A stretch of DNA of 64,000 bases from the NCBI GenBank assembly GCA_025345505.1, contig JANVCC010000135.1, positions 62,001 to 126,000 on the forward strand, written 5' to 3'. This DNA is from Todiramphus chloris collaris (taxonomy: Eukaryota; Chordata; Aves; Coraciiformes; Alcedinidae). Below the pieces are notes generated by a model. It was not told where the DNA came from. It was given only the letters and a program-made list of their open reading frames with translations, and did not search any database. Below are positions 1 to 13,200 of this stretch, piece after piece. Each line of letters opens with the position of its first letter. Positions within the stretch are counted from its first letter, which is position 1. The position numbers and the translations under genes were made by a program.

Positions 1-259
1 CTCTCGGAGCAAACTGGACTAAATTCACCCATGGGGGCTCTCGAAGTTTTGAGGACAGGTTTGAGTGACAGCAGAAAGCCACTGGCATCGATTAGGGCTT
101 TCTAGATTCTTCACTTCCCATCTACTTGTGCCAAGTACAAGTGGAGGGTCTGGGCAGCTTGAAGAGGATGAGAAAGGGCAGTGGCACAGCAGGGACTTGA
201 AACTGAACTCAGCCCAAGTGAGACAATGGGAGTGGAAGGGTGAGGATGGATGTGACACT

Positions 260-895
260 GACAGTTGGGGTCCTTACATCACCCTTGTGCTGCATTTACT
301 TCCACGCATCTCCGGCAGCATGGGCAGCAGGTCAAGGAGGGGATCCTGTCCCTCTGCTCCACTCTGGGGAGACCCCCCAAGCCTGCAGTGCTAGGGCCAG
401 CTCTGGCATCCTCAGCACAGCAGAGACAGGGACCTGGTGGAGTGGGGCCAGAGGAGCCCCAGCAATGCTGGGAGGGCTGGAACCCCTCTGCTGGGAGCCA
501 GGCTGGGAGAGCTGAGGGGGTTCAGCCTGGAGAAGAGAAGGCTCCAGGGAGACCTTCTTGGGGACTTTCAGTGCTTCAAGGGGCCTGTCAGAAAGATGGG
601 GACAGACTTTTTAGCAACAGGGCCTGGTATGACAGGACAAGGGGTGATGGTTTCAAACTAAAAGAGGGAAATTTAGACTGGAGAGAAGGAAGAGATTTTT
701 GATGCTGAAGGTGCTGAGACCCTGCCCCTTGTTGCCCAGAGAGGTGGTTGCTGCCCCATCCCTGGAACCATCCCAGGTGAGGTTGGCCAGGGCTCTGAAC
801 AACCAGCTCTAGTTGCAGATGTCCCAGCCCAGTGCAGGGGGGTTGGACTGGATGAGCTTGAAAGGTCCCTTCCCACTCAGAGCAGTCTGTGAGTC
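260..895 (+). repeat. CR1 LINE 3' part
   Basis: The stretch follows the avian CR1 3' region in sense order: the AGCAGGTCAAGGAGGGGATC box, the GAGAAGGCTCCAGGGAGACC box, and the terminal block ending in GGTTGGACTGGATGAGC and AAGGTCCCTTCC. It is 5'-truncated, and short open frames across it are CR1 debris. Confidence 0.85.
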
Positions 896-3049
896 TATGA
901 CTTCTAATCCTTTAGACTCTTACCTGATTCAGAAAGTTTGAGGTTTTCCACCCGTGTGCTCCCACCACTGCCTGCTATAGGAAAGGGCATCAGGAGCAGG
1001 TGAGTAGGAAGTCAGGGAGATGCTACACAGTTAGGGGATGCTCCTGCTGGCAGAGCTCAATTGACACATTCCTGCTGCAGCTAAATAGGAAAAAAAAAAG
1101 CAGCACTGAGTTCAGTCTGGTACCACTCAAAGGGCTCTCTGGCTAACTGGGAAAACAAGGCTCTGGCACTCAGATGATTTAAGAAGTCCCTGCTCCTCAT
1201 GGGGGAAATGGTCCAGGAGAGAATGGGCACCATCCCCAGCCATGGGGACAACCCATCCCCGTGCGCCTGTTCCTGGGGCTCAGTGGCCTTAGAGGAGAGA
1301 ACCTGGGCACACAATGTCCAGGTTTATTATAATACAGCTTATTATATGATATATAATAATATGGAAGCCATATATATATAACACAATGTATAATCCTCCT
1401 GCACCCAAAGGCAACTTCAGGATGGTCAGACGCAGGTATTTCTTCGTCAGACTTCTCCCCAAACTGTACCCTAAGTTGCTCCCCTGCCCTCCTGGGCTCA
1501 GAGGCATCTTTTTCCTTCCATCTGCAAGTGTTGCTGCATCACTTGGATCCTGGGAAAAAGTCTCTTGTCTGCTTGGGGGAGGCTGGGGCAGGAAGCGAGG
1601 CAGGGAGCAGACAGTGCTGCCTTCACCCCCCACCCCAGCATCTCACTCCATCGCTGGGGAGGGGAAGGAAAACAGGCAGAGGGGCTTCCAGCAGCAGGAG
1701 CCCTGGAAAGCTCTGGCATCTGCAAGAGCCAGGGGAATCCAAAGGGGCCAGGGATAAAAGCCGACACAGAAAGAAAATACTTCTTTGGAGCTACAATTGC
1801 TGGCACAACTGCTGGCCAGACCTCCCCCCCCCTTCCAAACACTCAGCGAAAGGGATGGAAATCATTAACTTGTTCGTTTGCGTCATTGAACAGCTTCCAC
1901 CTCCCCCTGCCCCTTGAATAAGCTCCCATTTCTGAAAATCTCCAGCACCCCGATGCTGCAGCGCCTGGGGCTGCCCTGGAGCAGCAGGCAGGGGTTGAGA
2001 GAATCGCTCCCCTCCTCCTTGGATGATTTTACAGGCAGAAGTCAGGGGCACGTGGCTTTTCAGCAAGGCTAGATGTCCAGGAAAGAAGCCAAAGAGCACG
2101 CAGGAGAAAGCCAGAGGGGTTTGATGCTCCTCTCAAAGCACAGAGGCTCAGAAAGCCCACGGTCTCAGAGGGAACGTGGGGGAAAAATACCCGAGTCACA
2201 AATAAAGCAGTTGGCCAAAAGCTACGGGATGATGAAGGAATGATTTTGAGGCAGGATGGGGACCCCAGTGAAGAAGAGCTGGGACACAGCCCTACTGGAT
2301 ACTGAGCATGCATTTAGTGGGCTGGCTAGTTTTGCTGGGACAAGCCAAGCCCTTGGGGCTCCTGGGCTCAGCTAAGAGGGATGATGTGGGTCTGCAGCCT
2401 TTTCTGGACGTGCTCTGGCTCAGGACCCCCTCGTCAGAGGCAGCAAAGCCGCAGGAGGTGGGGGGAGGGAGGAACGTGAGAGCTTGCAAAGCATCTCACC
2501 ACAGGAGTTTGAGCTGCCAGGAGGAGGGGATGCGTTTCAGGAAACCCAGAGAGGCAGGAAATCAAGGGAGAGGGACAATAATTGAGTCCATATGTTGGAA
2601 GCAAAGAAGGCATCTGGTAGCAGAGAGCAGACTAAGGGGGAGAGTCCCCGCTGTGGGGACAGCACAGAGTCACGGTAACCTCCTGGACCAAGCGGGAGGT
2701 TGAAGTCAGACTGACCCCAGATGCTGAGATGGGTCACTTGTCACTTCTGTGGGCTGTTAGGTCAGCACCTGGAGTAGCTACAGGTTCAGGAGGCTTCTGA
2801 CCTTAATCACATTAACATGCTGATGTAACGGGTAACGTCGTGAGAAGGTGAAGGCAAGGGCTGTGTTGTTACAAAGCAACAGGGTTAGATCCGCGCCCGT
2901 GTCTCTCAGCAGGTATGGAGCTAGGAAGGAAACAACAGCAGGAGCAGAACGTGGTTTTGCTGCTCATCAGGCAGTGCCAAGAGTGATGTCAAGTCCACTC
3001 TGCTCCCAGGAAGCAGTACAGATCTGGGGCAGGAGTAAGAGTGCTGGCA
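896..3049. other. Unassigned intergenic sequence
   Basis: No exon with convincing homology or codon structure was seen here. It includes an AT-rich TTATTATA/ATATAT patch at about 1324-1382. Open frames overlap in several phases and look non-coding. Confidence 0.5.
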
Positions 3050-3290
3050 CCCAGAGCCACTGGCACCCTGGGCTGCACCCCAGCAGCGTGGGCAGCAGGG
3101 GAGGGGGGGATCCTGCCCCTCTGCTCCCAGGGCTCTGGGGAGAGAGAGAGACCCCCCTGCAGTGCTGGGGCAGCTCGGGAGTGCTCAGCACAGCAGAGAC
3201 AGGGACCTGGTGGAGAGGGGCCAGAGGAGCCCCAGCAATCTGGGCAACCTGGGTCAGGGTCTCACCACCCTTAGCATCAAAAATTTCTTC
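3050..3290 (+). repeat. CR1 fragment with an inverted CR1 scrap
   Basis: Bases 3050-3245 match the same CR1 segment as at 16920-17100 in sense orientation. From about 3246 to 3290 the sequence switches to antisense CR1 (GGGCAACCTGGGTCAGGGTC), so two pieces are joined head to head. Confidence 0.75.
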
Positions 3291-4892
3291 ATACTTGTGC
3301 TCATGTGCATTTCACTGGGAGGTGAGAGAGTTCAGCAGCATCAGAACAATCCAAGCCAGCACCGAGACTCTGACCCTCTCTTTTTTCCTTTGGTAGTATT
3401 TTGGTCTGGGGCACACACCAAGAAAAGTTTCTAGTCTGTAAAATGAGATAGAAAAAAAAGTGATTTCTTTGTGTTTATTTAAAGATGGACAGTCCCAGAG
3501 AAGGGTGCAAAGGCACTGGGAAGGGACCTGCCAAACTCCAGCACAGCACTGCCTGGGACACGGGGTGGGACAGAGCTATACTGGGGGGTTGTTCTATGTT
3601 AGAAGGAGGCTTATTAAATATTAGACCAGGTATGACAGAGAGCAGAGAAGCTGGGGTGCAGGGGAGCAGGGACGGATACATCTGCAGCCCACATCCTTCT
3701 CCTGCCTCTTGTTTTCCTTCCTCCCTGGACACTGACTCAGCACCAGCAGCCTTTTATCACAGGACAAAACAATCAGTCTCCTTCCTCCCTTCTTTCCAAG
3801 CATCCCATCCGCTGCTTTCAGCGATGGTTCTTTCCTTCCATGTTTCTCTCCTGCACAGCACAGAACAGCCACAGCCCTAATGGGAAAAAGGCTTCTACTA
3901 GAACACCACAAATGGGGCATTTTTGGGATGCAGCCTGAGCCAGGAGTAAAAACCATCTTTGCTCGAAGCAGCCAAGATCCAAACCACTGTTCCCCGGCCA
4001 CAGTGAATGGTGTCGCCTTCACTGGGATCATTTCTGATCACAGGATTTTGTCTCTTGGAGCTGGTTGTGAGAAAAACTGGTCAGGAGAACAGGACCATAG
4101 TGAAGGTGTTGAAAGCCTGGCCAGCAGGTAGCTCCAGGCTCTGGAAATCCTCTGCCTGTATTTTCTGGCCACCCACATACAAGGGGCTGGGCAAAAACCC
4201 CAGAGGGTACCAACCAGTTCCCTTGAGCTGGCCACAGGAAAGTCCTCACCTTGCAGAGAGACCATTTCTCCAGTTCTGTGGAGTCCCTGAGCTATCCCAA
4301 AGCTACCACCCCTCAGAGACCCACGCAAGGTCCTGCTTTTCACCGCACAGCCCTCAGACCTGCTCCACCAACCCAAAAGACTTAAACCAAGGCAGCAGGT
4401 GAGCAAGTAGGTGCAGGGGGTGTGTGGACACCAGGATTGGTGGGCAGTGATCCTTGTCTTTGCCATCACCAGCTCCTGCTTGTAAGATGAAATGGAGAAA
4501 GCACTAAAGTGATGCCCATGGCCCCACAGACTTCAGACCCATCAAGCACTTGCTTCCTGCCATGCAGAGCCAGAGACCAACACGGCAACAGGCATGGAAA
4601 CCAGCAGGAGGAAAAGGAAGAAGCCCATAGGAGGAGAAGGCAGAAAGATGTCTTTAAAAGGACAAAAAGATGCTTCCTGAGCTGAGCACTGACCAACTGA
4701 GTCTCAAGGAACCATCTGTGCTGCAGGGTCCTGCAACAGCTTGTCTCTGGCCTGCTTTTCAGACCCCCAGGTGATGGAACACAGGTAGTTACTGGAACAC
4801 ACCTGCTCGTCCCTGTGCTGCTTTCCAACTTTTACAGCAACCAGAACTCTTCTCCAAGCAGGCGGGTTCTGTCTCAGCCTCAGAGAAGTGAT
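3291..4892. other. Unassigned intergenic sequence
   Basis: I see no recognisable gene, repeat family or splice-bounded coding segment in this stretch. Confidence 0.4.
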
Positions 4893-5125
4893 AGCGAAGG
4901 GGAATCACACAACAGTTTGGGTTGGAAAGGACCTTAAAATTTATCTAGTCCAACACCCCTGCTGTGGGCAGGGACACCTCCCAGTAGACCAGGTTGCTCA
5001 GAGGTCTGTCCTACCTGGCCTTGAACTCCTGCAGGGATGGAGCATCTACTTCTTCTCCAGGCCAGTCTCACCACTCTCAGAGTGAAGAATTTCTTCTAAT
5101 ATCTAATCTAAATCTCTCATCTTTA
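4893..5125 (-). repeat. CR1 LINE 3' end, antisense
   Basis: It starts with the antisense CR1 tail (AACAGTTTGGGTTGGAAAGG, then ATCTAGTCCAACACCCC) and continues into the body through CAGGTTGCTCAGAGG. Confidence 0.85.
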
Positions 5126-6013
5126 GAAGACCTCAGAGCCAGGGTACGTTATCATGGCCAGGAATGGGTTCATAATGTTATCCAGGAGTTGAGGAGGAGG
5201 AGAAGGAAGGAGACCAAGTTCAGACCGCAGACACTAGGCAGGTTACACCCAGCTGGGCACAGGAGGAGATGCTTCCAGGAGAAGCATCAGCAAGGGCTGA
5301 GCAATGGCAGACTCACCATCCTTCCTGGAGAGGGTCCTTCTAAGCCCCGAGTTCATCTGAACTGTAAACATGGTACTCTGGTCAATAAAAGTCTAAAAAA
5401 CTTAGAGGAACAGGCATTTCTGAGGTCATGCTCTTAACTCCCAGAGAGCCCATCCTCTCAGTGCAGAACTCATCAGACACAGGGTCCTGCCCCTCTCACT
5501 CCCCTTACCCTCCTCTTGCCCATTACAAAACCACTACAGGAGACACTGAAAACCTCACGGTTTTGCTAAAGGAGGCTTTTTACATCAGACAATTCCAAGA
5601 CTTCTCGCACTGAAGAAAGGGAAAAAACCCAATTTGTGATGGGAGTTTCCCATTGGAATTGCACGGCCAAAGTTTCATTATTTTGGAATTAAACGTGGCA
5701 GGAGAGAGTGATTTCATCTGCTGGAGTCACACCAGATGCTTTTGTATTTCGAAGGTCCAACTTCTCCAATGGGGACAACCCTGTCTAAAAAAAGTAGGGC
5801 AACTGAGACCCTCTCAGGATGTTTTGGGATGACAAACAGGGAGCTCTTCACTCTTCCTTTTTCTTTTGTTTCATTTTTTTTTTTCCCCTCCTGTCTTTAA
5901 AATAAGTAGGGGGGTGGGGTTGGGGAGCGTGGTGTGAAGCCAAGTTACTGCACACTTTGTGAAATCTTGTACACAGGGAACAAGGACAGGGAGCACAAAA
6001 TTTCCACAACACA
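5126..6013. other. Unassigned intergenic sequence
   Basis: No supported feature. There is a T-rich run near 5858-5885. Confidence 0.4.
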
Positions 6014-6300
6014 TCACAGAATAGTTTGGTTGGGGAGGGAACTTTCAAGCTCATTGAGTCCAACCCCCCTGCACTGAGCAGGGACATCTGCAACTAGAGC
6101 AGGTTGCTCAGAGCCCATTCCAACCTCACCTGGGATGGTTCCAGGGATGGGGCAGCGACCACCTCTCTGGGCAACCTGGGCCAGGCTCTCACCATCCTCA
6201 GCATAAAAAAAAACCAAAAAAACAACTCTTCCTTCTCTCCAGTCTAAATCTCCCTTTTCTAGTCTCAAGCCATCACCCCTTGTCCTGCCACAACAGGCCC
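6014..6300 (-). repeat. CR1 LINE 3' end, antisense
   Basis: Canonical antisense CR1: the CACAGAATAGTTTGG tail, TCCAACCCCCCTGCACTGAG, CACCTCTCTGGGCAACCTGG and the downstream TCACCCCTTGTCCTG box. An A-rich expansion at 6207-6222 interrupts it. Confidence 0.9.
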
Positions 6301-6493
6301 TGCTAATAAATAAATAAATAATTAAGGATATTGTTTGGATTTAAAAAATCCATGAAGTCCAAAATTTACTCATCTAGAGTCTTCCCCACATTAAAGTGAG
6401 ATGATAAAGTTGCCTTCTTGACATTAAGAGTCAGCCTTTTTGGAAACTTAGGTAATAAACCTGGTACTGATTAAGCAGGCCAAAGAGAACTCA

Positions 6494-6790
6494 CAGAATC
6501 ACAGAACTGTTACGGTTGGAAGAGACCTTTCAGATCATCAAGTCCGAACATTAACCCAGGGCACCACTAAACCATGTCCTTGAGCAACACACCTCCACAG
6601 CTTTGAAATCCCTCCAGGGATGGGGACTCCTGTTTCCTCTCGTCCTGTCATTTTTCCTTGGGAGCAGAACCCAACCCCACCTGGCTCCAACCTCCTGAGA
6701 CCCAGAAGGTCTCCCCTGGGCCTCCTTTCCTCCAGGCTGAACAAGCCCAGGTCCCTCTGCCACTCCTCACCAGACTTGTGCTGTAGACTT
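6494..6790 (-). repeat. CR1 LINE 3' end, antisense
   Basis: A second CR1 subfamily. It has the tail TCACAGAATCACAGAA, then GGTTGGAAGAGACCTTTCAG, the GGGCACCACTAAACCATGTC block and CTCCTTTCCTCCAGGCTGAA. Confidence 0.88.
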
Positions 6791-7629
6791 CCTGCTGTCC
6801 AAGCAGGTTAAAGAATCAGAGAATTGAAATTCATCCCTGGTTGGCCACAGGGATGCCCAAACCCCACACTATCGGGAACCAGGGTGAGGAAGAAAAGGAG
6901 ACTAGAGAAATAAAGTCCCTGCTTTAAGACAGGGTGTGTAGCAGACAGACCAAGCAGGAGACACTTTCCAGTGTCCTCGAGATTGTTTAAGGGCTTAAAA
7001 AGCCAGACCTGCGACTAACCCTGAGCCCACACGGTGCCCTAACCTGTAGAATTCTGAACCCTCTTCCCTATCCCCCCTAAATCAGCCCAGGGCTGTTGTG
7101 CTGTGGTGCAGTGGGAAGCAATTAAGAGAGAATAGCTAATTACCACTGATGACAGAGCTTGGCTTCCTTTTCTTGCCCTGGCTTTGCCTTCAGGGCTCTC
7201 AGCAGCCAACAATAGCAGACAAGGGTCATCAAAGCAAGCGCTGAACATCACCCAAGGACGGGCAGCACTGAGCTTAATGGGCAATTAGCACTGCACCATC
7301 TGCACCTCCTCAGAGCCTGCTCCAATCCACACCCCCAGCCCAGGGTTGAAAATGGGAGACTGAGCAAGACCTGAAGAATCCAAAGAGTTACTGAAGGAAA
7401 AAATCTTCAGGGGAGAAAGTTTCTTCAGGGGAGACTCCAGCTGGCTCTTATCCTGGGTGGCCACTGGGGAGTTTTCCCTTTCTCCCCTTTATTTTACCCA
7501 CGCCCCAAAAATGACTTTCTACTGCTGTAGTTGCTGTTCACCATCCTGAGAAGAAATGTGCGTGTGTGTCAGCCTGTCTTGTCATTTTTTTCTGTGCAAC
7601 ACCAAATGGGGGAAATACAGTGACACTGT
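6791..7629. other. Unassigned intergenic sequence
   Basis: No gene or repeat was recognised by eye. Confidence 0.4.
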
Positions 7630-8160
7630 GAGGAGCAGGAAGGAGAATGTGGAGTGGGTTCATTGAGCAGAGTGTGGCCAGCAGGTCAAGGGAAGATCTC
7701 CTACCCCTCTACTCTGCTCTTGTGAGGCCACCTCTGGAGTATGGGTCCAGTTCTGGGCTCCACAGTTCAAGAGAGACAGGGAAACACTGGAGAGAAGCCA
7801 GTGGAGGCTCCAAAGATACTGGGGGGACTGGAGCATCTCTGTGCCAGGAAAGGCTGACAGCCCTGGGGCTGTTCAGCTGCAGAAGAGCAGCCTGAGAGGG
7901 GAGCTGAGCAATGCTGAGCAAGAGCTAAAAGGCATCTGGGGTTCAAAAGGATGGGGCCAGACTCTTGTCAGTGGTGCCCAGTGACAGGACAAGGGGCAAT
8001 GGGCACAAACTGGAATCCAGGAGGTTCCATCTGACCACGAGGAGAAACTTCTTTGGTGTGAGGGTGTGGAAGCCTGTCCTAGGATGCTCAGAGAGGCTGC
8101 AAAGTCTCCTCTGGAGACATTCCAAATCCACCTGGACAACGTGATCCTCTGGACACCCTG
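7630..8160 (+). repeat. CR1 LINE 3' part, sense
   Basis: Sense CR1 of the subfamily with GGGGCTGTTCAGCTGCAGAA and CAGTGGTGCCCAGTGACAGG. It runs to the CACCTGGACAACGTGATCC box and meets an antisense CR1 directly at its 3' side. Confidence 0.85.
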
Positions 8161-8465
8161 TTCCTTGGGAGAAGAGACCAACCCTACCTGGCTCCAACTT
8201 CCTGTCAGGGAGCTGTCAAGAGCCAGAAGGTCTCCCCTGAGCCTCCTTTTCTCCAGGCTGAACAACTCCCAGGTGCCTCGGCCCCTCCTCACCAGACTTG
8301 TGCTCTGGAACCTTCCCCAGCTTCATTGCTGGACACACTCCAGCGCCTTAATGGGAGTGAGGGGCCCAAAACTGAACCCCAGATTCAACAGGAAGCCTCC
8401 CCAGTGCTCAGCCCAGGGGGATGCTCCCTGCCCTGCTCCTGCTGGCCACATGATTTCTTGAGAGC
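8161..8465 (-). repeat. CR1 fragment, antisense
   Basis: Antisense CR1 with AGAAGGTCTCCCCTGAGCCT and TTTTCTCCAGGCTGAACAAC, abutting the sense copy to its left. The two form an inverted junction from different subfamilies. Confidence 0.8.
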
Positions 8466-9689
8466 ACTGCTCTCCCTGGTATTCACAGATAAGGGCACAG
8501 GCAACCCTCCCACAAGGAGCAAGATAACCTCACTGAAGACAGCTACTGCCTTAAATTAGGAGGGAAACTTCAGGCCTGACAGTCTCCACCTGCAGATCAA
8601 AGCTCAGGGCGAGACACCAAAGGACTGGTGGAGCAGCACAAGGGGATGTGTTTCAGGGGACAGGTTTGCTGCTGGAAAAGTGACTGAAAGACGCCCAGCG
8701 TCATCCCTGTCCCTCGACTTTCTTGCCCCCTCCTCTATGTGGTATCAAAATCAGTCTGTCACAGATGGCCCCCATGCCCTGGGACCATGAATAGTTCCCA
8801 CCAACACTCTTGGGACCCAACCAGAGAGGTGTGGAAAGAGTTTTCACCCCGTCCCACAATTCCAACTGCCTCTGACATCCAGGAGAGGGGGGACCATGAC
8901 ATCCCACTGCTGGGATATGTAAAAACTCATCGCTTCACCGTGTGCTGGGACAAGCAGGGGGGTCTGCACCTGTCCCAGGGTGACCACAAAAAACCAAAAC
9001 ACCCTTTCCTACTGTACCCTAACCACGGGGAGGGAAGAGAACCACCACAAACACCCAATCCCAAGCGGCTCTGCCAGGCGCTCATCCTTCAACACCTCAG
9101 GCAAGGGGGATAAGCAGGAGCTTGTAGACCTCCCCCTCACCTCCCCAAGCCTGCCCAGCAGCCCCTGAAGTGTCATGCTGCCCAGTAACAAGGCAGGGGA
9201 GGCCGAGCATCTCTCCCTGGGAGCTGACCTATGGCTGTGCTGCTTCTCCGCAGCCGCACCGGCGCCCGGCGAGCAGACAGAGCCCAGAGACTGCTGCTGC
9301 TGCTGCCAGCACAGAATCCCTGACCTATTTTCCTATACGTGGCCATGCACCAGATCACAAACAAAGAGCTCTTTGGCTTAAGATATTTAAAGGAGAAGAT
9401 ACTCATCTAAACTATCCCCAGAAACCACAGCAGCTCTCATGATGTTTATTATCTTCCTGAGAAGAGCTCTTGTGTGTGGCTGTGGGAAAGGAGGGGAAAA
9501 AAAAATAAACAAAAAATAAGCACAGAGCAGATGGGTAAAAGCAAACCAAAAAGCTCCATTAAGCTGTGAAATCACATTTCTAGGAAAGCAGCAAAAAGTG
9601 ATGTAAGAACTTGAGACTAAACTGAGCCTAGGACGTGATAAGCATGAGAGCGACCAGGACTCACCTATGTGGAAGGGATTAATTTCTAT
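8466..9689. other. Unassigned intergenic sequence
   Basis: No supported gene. An (CTG) run occurs at about 9290-9308 (GACTGCTGCTGCTGCTGCC). No open frame has splice or homology support. Confidence 0.4.
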
Positions 9690-9920
9690 TCTTTTAGGTT
9701 TAGGTTGAAGCTGAGGAACAATTTCTTCCCTGCAGCAGTTGTCCAGGCCTGGCCCAGGCTGCCCAGGGCAGTGGTGGGGTCCCCGTGATCCCTGGAGGAG
9801 TTTCAGAGCTGTGGAGCTGAGGGACATGGGTTAGTGGTGCCCTGGCAGTGCTGGGGGAGCAGTTGGACTTGAAGATCTGAAAGGTCTCTTCCAACCAAAA
9901 CGATTCTGTGATTCTATAAC
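9690..9920 (+). repeat. CR1 LINE 3' end, sense
   Basis: Sense CR1 with GAGGAACAATTTCTTCCCTG, CTGCCCAGGGCAGTGGTGGG, and the 3' tail TCTCTTCCAACC followed by GATTCTGTGATTCTATAA, which is the characteristic 8-bp CR1 end repeat. Confidence 0.9.
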
Positions 9921-10137
9921 AAGCAGTCCCACAGGGATGTCCCCACCTCCTGGCACTGATGGTTGAGCTGCTTGTGCAGCTACTGTCTCTGTGCACATAC
10001 CTGTAGGGGTGAGGACCTCGCAGTTTGGGTCTCAGGTATGGGAACAGATGAAACAAAAGAAAACCCTGAATCTGTGCTGAAAAAGACCCTAAACAAACTC
10101 AGGAGCCCTACAGAGGTTCACAAAGCTGCCTCTCAGA

Positions 10138-10290
10138 GAATCACAGACTGGTTTGGGTCGAAAGGGACCATTCAAGCTCATCCAGTCCCACCCCCCTGCA
10201 CTGAGCAGGGACATCTGCAACTGAAGCAGGTTGCTCAGAGCCCAGGCCAACCTCACCTGGGATGGTTCCAGGGATGGGGCATCACGGAGG
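10138..10290 (-). repeat. CR1 LINE 3' end, antisense
   Basis: Short antisense 3' fragment: AATCACAGACTGGTTTGGGT, CATCCAGTCCCACCCCCCTG, and GGTTCCAGGGATGGGGCATC where homology stops. Confidence 0.88.
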
Positions 10291-13200
10291 GGAGATACGG
10301 GCTGTGCTTGTTGCAGAGCAAGAGCCTGCAAAGAGGCAGTGACCAGAAGCAGACTAGAGAAGTGTGAGCCCATCTCTGAGCCCACAGCATCCTAGTTTGA
10401 TTGGGTTAGATAAGTTCTGTGTTGGGAGAAGCCTCCAGCAGTCAGGGTTGCTGGTTTGCTTCCTATCCTGGACTGGGAGATGCCTTCTCACCCCTCAACG
10501 CCCCGCTGCACGGCACGAAGGATGCAGTGACGAATAACACAGAAATGGTTGCTACAAACAGAGCCACTGACAATAGTTACTCAACATCCCAGGCTGGCAG
10601 CTCTCCTGGGGCTCTCCACGCAGCTGGGACAGGGGCTGCTGCCAGGATTTGTCAGTAATGAACCTGGGGCAACACTCCCCCCCCCCCCCCCATACCAACG
10701 GGGCCAGGCAGGAAGGGAATTAAAAAAAAAAGAGCAAGAATAGATCTCAGTGTCCTGAACAATGAAAACAGGAAAGTCCCTCTGGTCTGGGAAGCCCAGA
10801 GGAGAGAAGCTCAGCAGCAAAAGTTCAGCTCCAGCTCATTTCCCGGCAGCTTGTGGGGTCTGCCCAGCCTCCTGCGGAGGTGGGGGTTAAAAAAAGCCAT
10901 GATGCAGCTCGAGCATCCTGTGAGAGCCAGGGAGGGAGGGAGGGTGGGTACCATCCAGCCTCAGGAGCTGGCAGAGAGGGGTCCGAAGTAGCATTTCACC
11001 CAAACCACCAGCTCTGTCTGCAGAAGCCCCCTCCCCAGTTCCAGCATCCCCCTCTCCCCAGAGAGCCCCGTGCTCTGCATCCCTCTGGGTACAAGGCAGG
11101 GCTTACTGCATCCCCCCAGCCCAGCCCCACATCCCGCCCCGGCACCGAGAAAGCCACCACCGAGCTCTGTCTCAGCACATCCCGTTCCTCCCCCTGCTCC
11201 ATCCTCCCCCCTCCTTTGCCATCCTTTTCATTTTCTGCGTCAGAACCATAAAATGGAGACTGCAGGGAAGGAAAACATCTCTAAGATGGCTGAGGAAGAA
11301 GAAGAATTTGCAGGGCAGTGCACGAGCACCCTCTGCTGCTGGATGAGCTGGGGGGGGGGACACGAGCATCAGGTCTGCAGCCCTGCTCCAGCCCCACAGG
11401 CTCCAGGAACAAAAAGACCCCAAACAGCCTTTCCTGGGTCATTTAAATTGTTCTAGCCAAAATATTTGCTTAAAAAAAAAAAAAAAAAAAATTCAGCAGC
11501 CTTGTTGCTTCCTGAGCTCTCCCGGTTGCCTTTCCCCACCACCTCATTTAGGTTTTGGTGTTCCTCACTGTGTTACAGTCACAATCCTTAAGAAAAAGCC
11601 AGTATTTTGTATTAAAGCTGGCACATTTCACACAACCGATTCCCAACAACTAGCCCTGCTGCCCTCCACATTTCTATATTTGCCCAGCTTTGAGAAAAAC
11701 CCCACCAAATTTCCCCCATATTGAGTCCCACAGCAGGGCGAGCACCCAAAGCCTGGTGGTACTTCTTGTGGGAACATATCTGGGCCCAGAGAAGGAAGCA
11801 AAGGCTGAAGATGGGCACAGGGGGCAGAACCAGCACCCCCCTGAATCAGGGGGCCCAGATGCCACCCCTAGGAGAGGTCCAGGGACCAAAGGGTACGTGC
11901 AAAACCAGCACAAGGACACCCTGCAAGCTGCTCCCTGAGCATCCCAAGGGGTATGGCAGACTAAGGCCAAATCCAGCTGCACCCGAGGCTTCAGAATTCC
12001 CACCAGAACATTGCAGGAAGTTTTTCAAGGATGGGTTCAGAAAGGACCAAAAAGCATCACTCAGCCATGAGATAAAAAAAAATAAAACCCAAACAAAACA
12101 AACCAAACCAAACCACAACAACCCCACAAACAGATCCAGGATCCCAAGTCCTTTGAGGCAACTTAAACACGGAGGAGGATGAAGAAGAAAACAGAAGAGA
12201 GATACAGAATAAACACTTCTATAGGTGACACCAGTTGACACCCTAAGGTGGAAGGATTAAGCCCAGCGAGATGCAGGGTGCCCAGCACCAAGCTGCACCC
12301 ATCCAGCCTGTGAGGACAGAGCCTGGCAAGCACCAGGTCAGGGGCACCAGCACTTACACTCCACGCTGCCCCACGCAGATGGTCCCACTGGCTATATAAC
12401 TACAAAAATCACTTTTAAAGGTCTTTCTGGGGAGAAAACAAGCCTTTTTTGTGGACTCAGGCTGAGGCTGACCTGAAGCTGCAGCTCTGTGGTGATGGTC
12501 CTGCCACAGCAGAACACCCAGGACAATGTGGGATGGAGCAGACACCCAGGGAGGCTCGGTTTTATTATGGGCATGTCCCCTGTCCCATATAGCAGGAGAC
12601 ACATCTTGGGGGGCACTGGGACGATGGGGAGCTCAGCAGGGCGGGGATCAGCACCCAGATGCAGTGACGAGGGGGTATTTTTGTGGTGCTGCTGCATAGG
12701 AAGGGGCAGCAAAAGATGAGGTGCCAGGAAACCTCCTCCTGGGAGCAATGAGGGGGGGGACTGAAAAAGAAAAGAAAAGAAAAAAGAAAAGGCAATATAG
12801 CTCTGGGGCTTCCTGACCACGGGTGTGTTCCCAGCGCACCCTACGTGACTCAGCCTGGGAGTGCTGGGAAAATGAGCCATCAGGGTGGACCCCAGCCTGG
12901 TAAGATGATGCCACGGGCTCAGGAGTGATGGAGACAAGCAGAGCTCTGCGGGAGCCCAGGACTGGGGCTCAGTGCCACTATTGGGCCTGTTGTGTCAGCA
13001 GGGATGGGGGTTTTGGGGGTGGGGGGGGAGAGGCAGGAACAGGGGAGCACAACAGCAGTGCAGTAGCAATGGGCTGAGAGCAGGAATGGGGTGCACTGGG
13101 GAGATGTGGAGAGCCCTGTAACAGCAGGATTCAGGGTGGAGAGGGGCTCGTACAACACTCCAGACACCCCCAGTTTCCTCCAACAGCACAAAATGCTGCT